From: an uncultured Lachnospiraceae bacterium
GTDB lineage: Bacteria > Bacillota > Clostridia > Lachnospirales > Lachnospiraceae
Assembly (NCBI GenBank): GCA_910579085.1
Contig: CAJTRU010000027.1
Location: forward strand, 43,210 to 48,700
Direction: 5' to 3'
DNA length: 5,491 nucleotides
How positions within the stretch are numbered: position 1 is the first letter of the stretch; each line of letters starts with the position of its first letter. Below the pieces are notes generated by a model, which was not told the DNA's origin, did not search any database, and saw only the letters and a program-made list of their open reading frames with translations. Below, piece after piece: positions 1 to 5,483 of the stretch. The position numbers and the translations under genes were made by a program.

Positions 1-513
1 GATTATGTAATTACAGCACAGGGACGTACAGTTTCAAATATAACAATTACAGATGGTGGTGTTCCAGCGCAGACAGCAGCTCCAGAAGCAACAGTAACAC
101 CAGGTGTAACAACTGCTCCGGCTGTAACAGCAGCTCCAGCAGAAACAACTGCTCCAACAACAGCCCCATCAGAGGCAACACCAACACCAGATGCAGTACA
201 GACACCAGCACCAGACAATACAGATGACACGGATAATACAGATGAGGAAGAAGCTTCCCTTACAGTTGCAAAGAAGACTGTTTCAATTAAGGCTGGTAAA
301 TCAGTAACTGTAAAGTACACAGCAATAAATGCTGACGGGGATGCTGTAAAGGCTAAAGCAACGTCTGCTAATAAGAAAGTTGCAAAGGTTAAGGTTTCTT
401 CTAAGAAAGCAATAAAGATTACAGTGCCTAAGAACGTTAAGAAAGGCAAGAAAGCAGTAGTAACAGTAAAGGCAGCAGGAAAGACAGCTAAGATTAAGGT
501 TAAAGTTAAATAA
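1..513 (+). CDS. C-terminal part of a secreted/surface protein with Thr-Pro-Ala linker and lysine-rich Ig-like domain (5' truncated)
   Basis: The reading frame is open from the first base and stops at TAA 511-513, giving the last 170 residues of a longer protein. Residues 1-20 look like the end of a beta-rich domain. Residues 21-71 are a low-complexity linker of Thr, Pro and Ala, the usual spacer between domains of Gram-positive extracellular proteins. Residues 72-84 are strongly acidic (repeated Asp/Asn/Thr, then Glu-Glu-Glu). Residues 86-170 hold about 25 lysines and alternate Val/Ile with Lys, a pattern resembling the Big_2-type bacterial Ig-like domains at the C termini of secreted Lachnospiraceae proteins. 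There is no LPXTG motif, C-terminal membrane segment or positive tail after one, so sortase anchoring is unlikely. Wall or glycan association through the basic domain is an inference. The enzymatic or binding domain that would name the protein lies upstream of the window. The terminator at 561-592 follows 48 bases after the stop. Confidence 0.85.
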   Translation, partial: DYVITAQGRTVSNITITDGGVPAQTAAPEATVTPGVTTAPAVTAAPAETTAPTTAPSEATPTPDAVQTPAPDNTDDTDNTDEEEASLTVAKKTVSIKAGKSVTVKYTAINADGDAVKAKATSANKKVAKVKVSSKKAIKITVPKNVKKGKKAVVTVKAAGKTAKIKVKVK

Positions 514-560
514 TTAATTTAGATATTGGCTTTACATGTTTTTGTTTTTACATAAAAATA

Positions 561-592
561 ACAGGGCAGATACCAGAAAGTATCTGCCCTGT
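561..592. terminator. Bidirectional intrinsic terminator between convergent genes
   Basis: A perfect 13-bp inverted repeat (ACAGGGCAGATAC at 561-573, its complement at 580-592) encloses a 6-base loop. It lies 48 bases after the stop of the left + strand gene and 45 bases from the stop of the - strand binding-protein gene. Read on the - strand, the stem is followed by a good U-rich tract (TATTTTTATG). On the + strand the tail is GTTTATATTATT, which is weaker. It therefore probably ends both transcripts, more efficiently the leftward one. Confidence 0.85.
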
Positions 593-637
593 GTTTATAT
601 TATTAATAAATAATTGCAAAACCATATTCTGGTGTTG

Positions 638-1666
638 TTATTCTGCTGTTAATTCTTCATAACCTTCAGGAATTGTTATATTAAGTGTTTCGCAGATTTC
701 TTTATTATACAGCTTTGTAACATTTGGTGCAGTCTGTATATCCATTGTTCCTGCATCTTTTCCATTAACAAGGATTTCATATGCCATTTCGCCAGTTAAT
801 TTTCCTATATCATAGTAACTTATAGAAAGTGTTGCAATGCCTGCTGCACATAAACCAGCTTCTCCTGCAAAAAGAGGCACACCTGCTGGAACAACAACGT
901 TTTTAATAGTTTCAACGCTTGAAGCCATAGTATTGTCAGTTGGGATATAAAGGGCGTCACATTCGTCACATGCTGTTGTAATTACGGACTGGATTTCATT
1001 GGAGTCAGCCGCTGTATATTCTTTACATTCAATATTATCTTCTTCAAGTGCTTTTTTCATAAGGCCTGCCTGGTATGATGAGTTTGGTTCTGATGAACAG
1101 TAAGCAATGCCAACCGTTTTTATATCAGGCATTATTTCAAGTATCATGTCTTCCTGCTGGTCAATAGGTGCAAGGTCAGATGTACCAGATACATTAGTAC
1201 CAGTATGTCCTTCCCAGTCAGAAAGGTTTAATGCTGTTGCATAGTCAGTTATAGAAGTTCCAAGGACTGGTATGCTGTTTGTTGCTGAAACTGCTGCCTG
1301 GAGTGCACCAGTAGCATTTGCCATAATAAGGTCAACATTGTTTGTTACAAATCCGTTGCATATTGTGGAACAGTTAGCAGATTCACCCTGTGCATTTTGT
1401 AAATCAAATTCAACATTGCCTTCACCTAGTTTTTCTGTAAGGGCATCCTGAAATCCCTTTGTTGCAGAGTCAAGCGCTTCATGTTCCAGAAGCTGGCATA
1501 TGCCAACACGGTAAACTTTGTTATCCCCTCCAGAAGAAGTGGAAGAGCCTGTATTTGAAGCAGAACTTCCACCATTGCTGCCGCCGTCACCATTTCCACA
1601 TGCTGCCAGTGTTGTCATCATTGCAGCAACTGCCAGTACAGATATTATTTTTTTGCCAAGTTTCAT
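638..1666 (-). CDS. ABC transporter substrate-binding lipoprotein, TrpX/COG2984 family
   Basis: This is a 342-residue extracytoplasmic solute-binding lipoprotein that would deliver a small ligand to an ABC importer. It opens with a lipoprotein signal peptide: Lys-rich start, hydrophobic core at about residues 7-19, lipobox Leu-Ala-Ala-Cys with the lipidated Cys at residue 23. A Gly/Ser/Asn linker runs to about residue 48. The binding fold starts near residue 51 with VGICQLLEHEALD, a hallmark of the COG2984/PF04392 family; GIAYCSSEPNS (about 186-196), ALYIPTDNT (about 238-246) and the late FAGEAG segment (about 267-272) also fit it. Family members include tryptophan-binding TrpX, but substrates vary and none can be fixed here. 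I chose the ATG at 1666 over the one at 1678, because the latter would put the Shine-Dalgarno inside the coding sequence. The gene is monocistronic in view: terminator downstream, divergent promoter upstream, and no permease or ATPase gene adjacent. These may be encoded elsewhere. Confidence 0.92.
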   Translation of the reverse strand: MKLGKKIISVLAVAAMMTTLAACGNGDGGSNGGSSASNTGSSTSSGGDNKVYRVGICQLLEHEALDSATKGFQDALTEKLGEGNVEFDLQNAQGESANCSTICNGFVTNNVDLIMANATGALQAAVSATNSIPVLGTSITDYATALNLSDWEGHTGTNVSGTSDLAPIDQQEDMILEIMPDIKTVGIAYCSSEPNSSYQAGLMKKALEEDNIECKEYTAADSNEIQSVITTACDECDALYIPTDNTMASSVETIKNVVVPAGVPLFAGEAGLCAAGIATLSISYYDIGKLTGEMAYEILVNGKDAGTMDIQTAPNVTKLYNKEICETLNITIPEGYEELTAE

Positions 1667-1671
1667 ATTTT

Positions 1672-1676
1672 CCTCC
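1672..1676 (-). promoter_or_regulatory. Ribosome binding site that decides the start of the binding-protein gene
   Basis: Read on the - strand, GGAGG is followed after 5 bases by the ATG at 1666. An in-frame ATG at 1678 overlaps the start of this site and has no Shine-Dalgarno of its own, so the downstream ATG is preferred. The shorter start also gives a normal signal peptide beginning Met-Lys-Leu-Gly-Lys-Lys. Confidence 0.8.
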
Positions 1677-1692
1677 ATAAACCTTTAAATAT

Positions 1693-1707
1693 TTGCGTGT
1701 AACGCAA
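1693..1707. promoter_or_regulatory. Candidate operator: perfect palindrome over the transcription start of the binding-protein gene
   Basis: TTGCGTGTAACGCAA is a perfect inverted repeat (6-bp arms, 3-base centre). It starts 2 bases downstream of the predicted -10 box of the leftward promoter and covers the expected start of transcription near 1703, the classic place for a repressor site. In the transcript it could alternatively form a short 5' hairpin of 6 bp. No T-box or other riboswitch that I recognise lies in the short leader, so a protein regulator is the simpler reading. The regulator is not encoded in the window. Confidence 0.5.
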
Positions 1708-1709
1708 CT

Positions 1710-1739
1710 ATTATATAGCAGTAAAATAGTTTTCGTCAA
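1710..1739 (-). promoter_or_regulatory. SigA-type promoter of the binding-protein gene
   Basis: On the - strand, TTGACG (1739-1734) is followed after 18 bases by a consensus TATAAT (1715-1710). Transcription would start near 1703, giving an untranslated leader of about 36 bases before the ATG at 1666. The -35 matches consensus at five of six positions. An overlapping TATATA preceded by TG, with a 16-base spacer, is an alternative -10. Confidence 0.75.
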
Positions 1740-1854
1740 TAATTAATATTCCACTAAAATAGCGTATTTATAGATAAAATTATAACATAATATAGTATGT
1801 GGATAAATAATTGTAACTTTTTTCTAAAATTTACAAAAAATCTCAAAAAAACTT

Positions 1855-1882
1855 TTTACATTTTCAATATATATGATATACT
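1855..1882 (+). promoter_or_regulatory. Strong extended -10 promoter with A-tracts, upstream of ppdK
   Basis: TTTACA (1855-1860, five of six matches to the -35 consensus) is followed after 16 bases by TATACT (1877-1882), with a TGn extension directly before it (TGA, 1874-1876). Phased A-runs at about 1835-1850 lie just upstream of the -35 and resemble an UP element. Transcription would begin near 1889, giving a leader of about 270 bases before the dikinase start codon. The promoter is divergent from the binding-protein promoter, with about 115 bases of AT-rich DNA between the two -35 boxes. Confidence 0.7.
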
Positions 1883-1888
1883 ATTCTT

Positions 1889-2147
1889 AGAAGCTTTCCA
1901 GGTTTAAGCAGCCAGCCGCCAGGTGGGGTTATTCTGACAGGGACAAGGCAGGATGTGTGCAATGCTGCATATTGGCCTGTTATCTGTGGATATGTTACAG
2001 GGGTGTTTTATATACCTGGAACGGACATGCTTATTGTCCTGCCTTTAGTGGGTATATATCCTGGCTGGTATGGGTACACTGCCAGGATAAGGGCAAATCT
2101 GGACAAGCCAGATGTGCGGTATATTACCGCTAAAATCATATATTTTT
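1889..2147 (+). other. Structured GC-richer region: long 5' leader of ppdK or an independent small RNA, family not recognised
   Basis: This stretch between the promoter and the ppdK ribosome binding site is clearly richer in G+C than the AT-rich DNA before it and contains several perfect inverted repeats. AAGGCAGGA (1945-1953) pairs with 2037-2045, enclosing smaller hairpins such as CCTGT (1976-1980)/ACAGG (1997-2001). TATCCTGGC (2057-2065) pairs with 2081-2089. ATCTGG (2097-2102) pairs with 2108-2113, and GCGGTA (2116-2121) with 2125-2130. Alternative pairings are possible: CAGCCAG (1909-1915) can pair with CTGGCTG (2061-2067), which would break the 2057-2089 hairpin. I checked by eye for T-box, cobalamin, glycine, SAM, c-di-GMP, TPP, SRP, RNase P and tmRNA signatures and found none. 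The 64-codon open frame inside it has no proper ribosome binding site. A role in controlling ppdK, or a stable RNA of about 200 bases, is an inference. Confidence 0.5.
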
Positions 2148-2153
2148 AGGAGG
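2148..2153 (+). promoter_or_regulatory. Ribosome binding site of ppdK
   Basis: A consensus AGGAGG lies 9 bases before the ATG at 2163. No CCTCC-type sequence able to mask it completely is present in the upstream leader, so a simple Shine-Dalgarno sequestration switch is not obvious. Confidence 0.9.
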
Positions 2154-2162
2154 TAACTTTCA

Positions 2163-4790
2163 ATGGCAAACAAATGGGTTTATTTGTTCAGTGAAGGAAA
2201 TGCAGACATGCGTGAACTTCTCGGTGGTAAAGGTGCTAACCTTGCTGAAATGACCAGCCTTGGTCTTCCAGTACCACAGGGTTTCACTATTACAACTGAG
2301 GCTTGTACACAGTATTATGAGGATGGCAGGGAAATCAACGATGAAATCCAGGCACAGATTAATGAGTACATTGTAAAGATGGAGGAGATTACAGGAAAGA
2401 AGTTTGGTGACCAGGAAAATCCGCTTCTTGTATCTGTACGTTCAGGAGCAAGGGCTTCAATGCCTGGTATGATGGATACTATCCTGAACCTGGGTCTTAA
2501 TGAGACAGTAGTTAATGTTATTGCTGAAAAATCAGGCAATGCACGCTGGGCATGGGACTGCTACAGAAGATTTATCCAGATGTATTCAGATGTAGTTATG
2601 GAAGTTGGAAAGAAATACTTTGAAGAGCTTATCGACAAGATGAAATCTGAAAAAGGTGTTACTTACGACGTTGACCTTACTGCTGATGACCTTAAAGAAC
2701 TTGCTTCACAGTTCAAGGCTGAGTATAAAGCAAAGATTGGTTCAGACTTCCCTGATGACCCAAAAGAACAGTTAATGGGTGCTGTTAAAGCTGTATTCCG
2801 TTCATGGGACAACCCTCGTGCAAATGTATACCGCCGTGACAATGATATCCCTTATTCATGGGGTACTGCTGTAAACGTACAGAGTATGGCATTTGGTAAT
2901 ATGGGTGATGACTGCGGCACAGGTGTTGCATTTACACGTGACCCTGCTACTGGCGAGAGAAAACTTATGGGTGAGTTCCTTATTAATGCCCAGGGTGAAG
3001 ACGTTGTTGCAGGTGTACGTACTCCTATGCCTATTGCTAAGATGGCAGAGGAATTCCCAGAGGCATTTGCTGAATTTGAACAGGTATGCAGCAAACTTGA
3101 AAAACATTACAGGGATATGCAGGACATGGAGTTTACTGTTGAAAACAAGAAGCTCTATATGTTACAGACACGTAATGGTAAGAGAACAGCACAGGCTGCT
3201 TTGAAGATTGCTTGTGACCTTGTTGATGAGGGCATGAGGTCAGAAGAAGAAGCAGTAGCAATGATTGACCCACGTAACCTTGATACACTTCTCCATCCAC
3301 AGTTTGATGCTGCTGCACTTAAAAAGGCAGAGCCAGTTGCAAAGGCACTTGGTGCATCACCTGGAGCTGCATGCGGCAAGGTTGTATTCTCAGCAGAGGA
3401 TGCAAAGGAATGGGCTGCAAGAGGAGAGAAAGTTGTACTTGTACGTCTTGAGACATCTCCAGAAGATATCGAAGGAATGAAGGCTTCACAGGGTATCCTT
3501 ACAGTACGTGGCGGTATGACATCACACGCTGCCGTAGTTGCACGTGGAATGGGTACATGCTGTGTATCTGGCTGTGGCGATATCGCTATGGATGAAGAAA
3601 ACAAGAAATTCACACTTGCAGGCAAAACTTATACAGAAGGCTCAGAGATTTCAATTGATGGTTCTACAGGTAATATCTATGATGGTATTATACCAACAGT
3701 TGACGCTACAATCGCTGGCGAATTTGGCCGCATTATGGCATGGGCTGACAAGTACAGGAAACTTAAAGTGCGTACAAATGCTGATACACCAGCAGATGCT
3801 AAGAAAGCACGTGAACTCGGTGCAGAAGGTATTGGTCTCTGCCGTACAGAGCATATGTTCTTTGAAGGCGACAGGATTGATGCATTCCGTGAGATGATTT
3901 GTTCAGATACAGTTGAGGAAAGGGAAGAAGCACTTGCTAAAATCCTTCCTTACCAGCAGGGAGACTTTGAGAAGTTATATGAGGCACTTGAAGGAAATCC
4001 TGTAACAATCCGTTTCTTAGACCCTCCTCTTCATGAATTCGTTCCTACAGAGGAAGCTGATATTAAGAAACTTGCAGATGCAAAGGGCAAGACAGTTGAA
4101 GACATCAAGACAATTATTGATTCACTCCATGAGTTCAACCCTATGATGGGACACCGTGGATGCCGTCTTGCTGTAACTTACCCAGAAATTGCAAAGATGC
4201 AGACAACAGCAGTAATCCGTGCTGCTATTAATGTTAAGAAGGCACATCCAGACTGGACAGTAGAGCCTGAAATTATGATTCCGCTTATCGGGGACATAAA
4301 GGAACTTAAAGTTGTTAAGAAGATGGTAGTAGAAACAGCAGACGCTGAAATTGCAGCAGCAGGAAGCGACATGAAGTATGAAGTAGGTACAATGATTGAA
4401 ATACCTAGGGCTGCACTTACTGCTGATGACATTGCTTCAGAAGCTGAGTTCTTCTGCTTTGGTACAAATGACCTTACACAGATGACATTTGGTTTCTCAC
4501 GTGATGATGCAGGTAAGTTCCTTGATGCTTACTATGATGCTAAAATCTTTGAGAATGACCCATTTGCAAAACTTGACCAGACAGGTGTTGGCCAGCTTAT
4601 GGAAATGGCTATTGAGAAAGGAAAGAAAGTACGCCCATCACTCCACTGTGGTATCTGTGGTGAGCACGGCGGTGACCCTTCATCAGTAGAATTCTGCCAT
4701 AAGATTGGACTGGATTATGTATCATGTTCTCCATTCCGTGTGCCAATAGCAAGACTGGCAGCGGCACAGGCAGCTATAGCACAGAAATAG
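2163..4790 (+). CDS. ppdK: Pyruvate, phosphate dikinase (EC 2.7.9.1)
   Basis: This cytoplasmic enzyme interconverts ATP + phosphate + pyruvate and AMP + PPi + phosphoenolpyruvate. In many anaerobic Clostridia it takes part in PPi-linked glycolysis or in PEP supply. The 875 residues match the usual bacterial length (about 874 in Clostridium symbiosum). Residues 1-340 form the ATP-grasp domain, with GGKGANLAEM (Lys23) and VSVRSGARASMPGMMDT (Arg93). Residues about 390-510 are the swivelling phosphohistidine domain, with GGMTSHAAVV carrying the catalytic His455. Residues about 520-875 are the PEP/pyruvate TIM barrel, with Arg561 (CRTEHMF), Arg617 (IRFLDPPLHEF), Glu746 (MIEIPRA), Asn769-Asp770 (GTNDLTQ) and Cys832 (CGICGEHGGDP). 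These match the known C. symbiosum residues or sit one position later, so the protein should be active. Thr453, two residues before His455, is the position that PDRP-type regulators phosphorylate in some relatives; no such regulator is visible here. The gene is preceded by a strong promoter and followed by a terminator, so it seems to be transcribed alone. Confidence 0.98.
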   Translation: MANKWVYLFSEGNADMRELLGGKGANLAEMTSLGLPVPQGFTITTEACTQYYEDGREINDEIQAQINEYIVKMEEITGKKFGDQENPLLVSVRSGARASMPGMMDTILNLGLNETVVNVIAEKSGNARWAWDCYRRFIQMYSDVVMEVGKKYFEELIDKMKSEKGVTYDVDLTADDLKELASQFKAEYKAKIGSDFPDDPKEQLMGAVKAVFRSWDNPRANVYRRDNDIPYSWGTAVNVQSMAFGNMGDDCGTGVAFTRDPATGERKLMGEFLINAQGEDVVAGVRTPMPIAKMAEEFPEAFAEFEQVCSKLEKHYRDMQDMEFTVENKKLYMLQTRNGKRTAQAALKIACDLVDEGMRSEEEAVAMIDPRNLDTLLHPQFDAAALKKAEPVAKALGASPGAACGKVVFSAEDAKEWAARGEKVVLVRLETSPEDIEGMKASQGILTVRGGMTSHAAVVARGMGTCCVSGCGDIAMDEENKKFTLAGKTYTEGSEISIDGSTGNIYDGIIPTVDATIAGEFGRIMAWADKYRKLKVRTNADTPADAKKARELGAEGIGLCRTEHMFFEGDRIDAFREMICSDTVEEREEALAKILPYQQGDFEKLYEALEGNPVTIRFLDPPLHEFVPTEEADIKKLADAKGKTVEDIKTIIDSLHEFNPMMGHRGCRLAVTYPEIAKMQTTAVIRAAINVKKAHPDWTVEPEIMIPLIGDIKELKVVKKMVVETADAEIAAAGSDMKYEVGTMIEIPRAALTADDIASEAEFFCFGTNDLTQMTFGFSRDDAGKFLDAYYDAKIFENDPFAKLDQTGVGQLMEMAIEKGKKVRPSLHCGICGEHGGDPSSVEFCHKIGLDYVSCSPFRVPIARLAAAQAAIAQK

Positions 4791-4889
4791 GCAGAAAAAT
4801 TATTTTTGTGATTGCAAATAAAGTTTTTGCTGATGGCAGATTATAATTTTGGCAAAAGAGTAATTAAAATCTAATAAAGATGAATTAAA

Positions 4890-4930
4890 AGGAGAACCTT
4901 GAAAGATAATATTATCTTCAAGGTTCTCTT
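4890..4930 (+). terminator. Hairpin terminator downstream of ppdK
   Basis: GAGAACCTTGAA (4892-4903) pairs perfectly with 4917-4928. After a single bulged A, four more pairs (GATA/TATC) close a 4-base ATAT loop. The long stem starts about 100 bases after the ppdK stop. The + strand tail (TTATCC) is short in U, whereas the - strand reading ends in TTTTAATTC. Termination of ppdK is therefore likely but may be incomplete, and the stem could also act as an mRNA 3' stabiliser or block leftward transcription. Confidence 0.7.
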
Positions 4931-5093
4931 ATCCAAATCATTAAAATACTGTATGACTGGTGTTGGTTGGGTAAAGTTATGGTATTAATAAAAAAACAGA
5001 GGCATACCTTATAAGCAGTAATATGAAAACAAAAGTTTCTTGTCATGCCATAATTGTACATGAGGATATAAATATATTTTATAACAGACTAAT
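4931..5093. other. AT-rich intergenic region, promoter area of the small gene
   Basis: Together with 4791-4889 this forms a gap of about 318 bases without a convincing gene; apart from the hairpin at 4890-4930 I see no conserved element. It should contain the promoter of the small gene at 5109, but no pair of boxes is good. TTGTCA (5040-5045) lies 21 bases before TATAAA (5067-5072), and TTGTAC (5054-5059) lies 20 bases before TATAAC (5080-5085); both spacings are too long. A 28-codon frame (5023-5109) lacks a ribosome binding site. Confidence 0.5.
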
Positions 5094-5108
5094 AGGAGGA
5101 ATTGATTA

Positions 5109-5291
5109 ATGGGAAATTTTTTAAAAAATATTATTCCAACAAAAAAACCAGATAAAGTGGAAACATATGCAGGAAAGCAAACAGCACGTGTTACAAAATT
5201 ATTTAAACAGTCAGATGGCTCTATTATTAAAGCAACAAAAAAGATTAACAAAGATGGTAGTATTTCTGATAAATTGGAACACAGATATTAA
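5109..5291 (+). CDS. Small basic protein of unknown function (60 aa)
   Basis: I do not recognise this protein. It is supported as a real gene by a consensus AGGAGG (5094-5099) placed 9 bases before its ATG, as for ppdK, and by a strong terminator 52 bases after its stop. The product is 60 residues, about 6.9 kDa, with 14 Lys/Arg against 6 Asp/Glu (net charge about +8). It has no cysteine, tryptophan, signal peptide or membrane segment. The N terminus (residues 1-10, MGNFLKNIIP) is mildly hydrophobic. The C-terminal half alternates polar and beta-branched residues and contains two DGSI turns at 36-39 and 49-52, suggesting a small beta-hairpin unit repeated with a 13-residue period. Its charge would suit binding to nucleic acid or another anionic surface, but this is only an inference. 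It stands alone between two terminators, so its neighbours give no clue to its role. Confidence 0.75.
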   Translation: MGNFLKNIIPTKKPDKVETYAGKQTARVTKLFKQSDGSIIKATKKINKDGSISDKLEHRY

Positions 5292-5343
5292 TTGTTTACA
5301 TAAAACTAATTTTTGCTAAACAAGTACAATTATAAGCATAAGG

Positions 5344-5392
5344 GATCTTGAAAAAAGGAGTTTCTTCTTCCAATTTTTTCAAGGTCTTTTTT
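5344..5392 (+). terminator. Rho-independent terminator of the small gene
   Basis: GATCTTGAAAAAA (5344-5356) pairs with TTTTTTCAAGGTC (5374-5386) over 13 bp with one G-T pair. A short inner GGAG/TTCC helix closes a 7-base loop. Six T residues (5387-5392) follow immediately. This is the canonical form and orientation for the gene ending at 5291. Confidence 0.9.
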
Positions 5393-5426
5393 CGTAATTT
5401 TCTTCTCTATTCCCTCAGAAAATTTT

Positions 5427-5455
5427 TTGAAAAATTCGTATATAATTCGTATACA
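5427..5455 (+). promoter_or_regulatory. Promoter for a gene beyond the right edge
   Basis: TTGAAA (5427-5432) is followed after 17 bases by TATACA (5450-5455), placing a transcription start near 5462. A perfect TATAAT at 5441-5446 also lies here but has no acceptable -35 box at the right distance. The transcript runs out of the window before any start codon with a ribosome binding site. Confidence 0.5.
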
Positions 5456-5483
5456 AGACAGGGAAAACTCCCTATTTATACGA
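5434..5483. repeat. TCGTATA repeats around the right-hand promoter, candidate regulator sites
   Basis: ATTCGTATA occurs twice as a direct repeat (5434-5442 and 5445-5453), 11 bases apart start to start, about one helical turn. The core TCGTATA appears a third time inverted (TATACGA, 5477-5483). The two direct copies cover the spacer and -10 of the predicted promoter, and the inverted copy lies downstream of the expected start. Such spacing suits cooperative binding of a transcription factor, but the AT-rich background makes chance similarity possible. Confidence 0.4.
5460..5473 (+). other. Small hairpin at the 5' end of the predicted right-hand transcript
   Basis: AGGGA (5460-5464) pairs with TCCCT (5469-5473) around an AAAC loop. 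It begins at about the predicted start of transcription, so it may form a 5' stabilising stem. It is only 5 bp and could be incidental. Confidence 0.35.

Noticed and set aside
3..449. 148-codon - strand open frame opposite the left-hand gene
   Set aside because: It is a shadow of the Thr/Ala/Pro-rich coding strand, whose repeats make the complement Val/Ala/Gly-rich and stop-free. The + strand frame has protein-like domain structure.
1667..1678. Upstream in-frame ATG adding four residues to the binding protein
   Set aside because: The added codons contain the GGAGG ribosome binding site of the downstream ATG, and no other Shine-Dalgarno serves the upstream one.
2116..2147. Hairpin 2116-2130 followed by a T-run, as an attenuator terminator before ppdK
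   Set aside because: The stem is only 6 bp and the T-run starts more than 10 bases after it, so it does not meet the usual form of an intrinsic terminator.
1955..2149. 64-codon + strand open frame inside the structured region
   Set aside because: Its ATG directly abuts a purine stretch with no usable spacing, the product has no recognisable family, and the frame is fully explained by the inverted repeats of the leader.
4819..4847. TATAAT at 4842-4847 as a promoter downstream of ppdK
   Set aside because: No -35 box lies at 16-18 bases, and any transcript would run straight into the hairpin at 4890-4930.
5023..5109. 28-codon frame whose stop overlaps the start of the small gene (TAATG), a possible leader peptide
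   Set aside because: No Shine-Dalgarno precedes its ATG and it runs through the region that should contain the small gene's promoter, so the overlap is probably chance.
5009..5251. 80-codon hydrophobic - strand frame antisense to the small gene
   Set aside because: It has no ribosome binding site. Its hydrophobicity follows from complementing Lys/Asn-rich codons of the better supported + strand gene.
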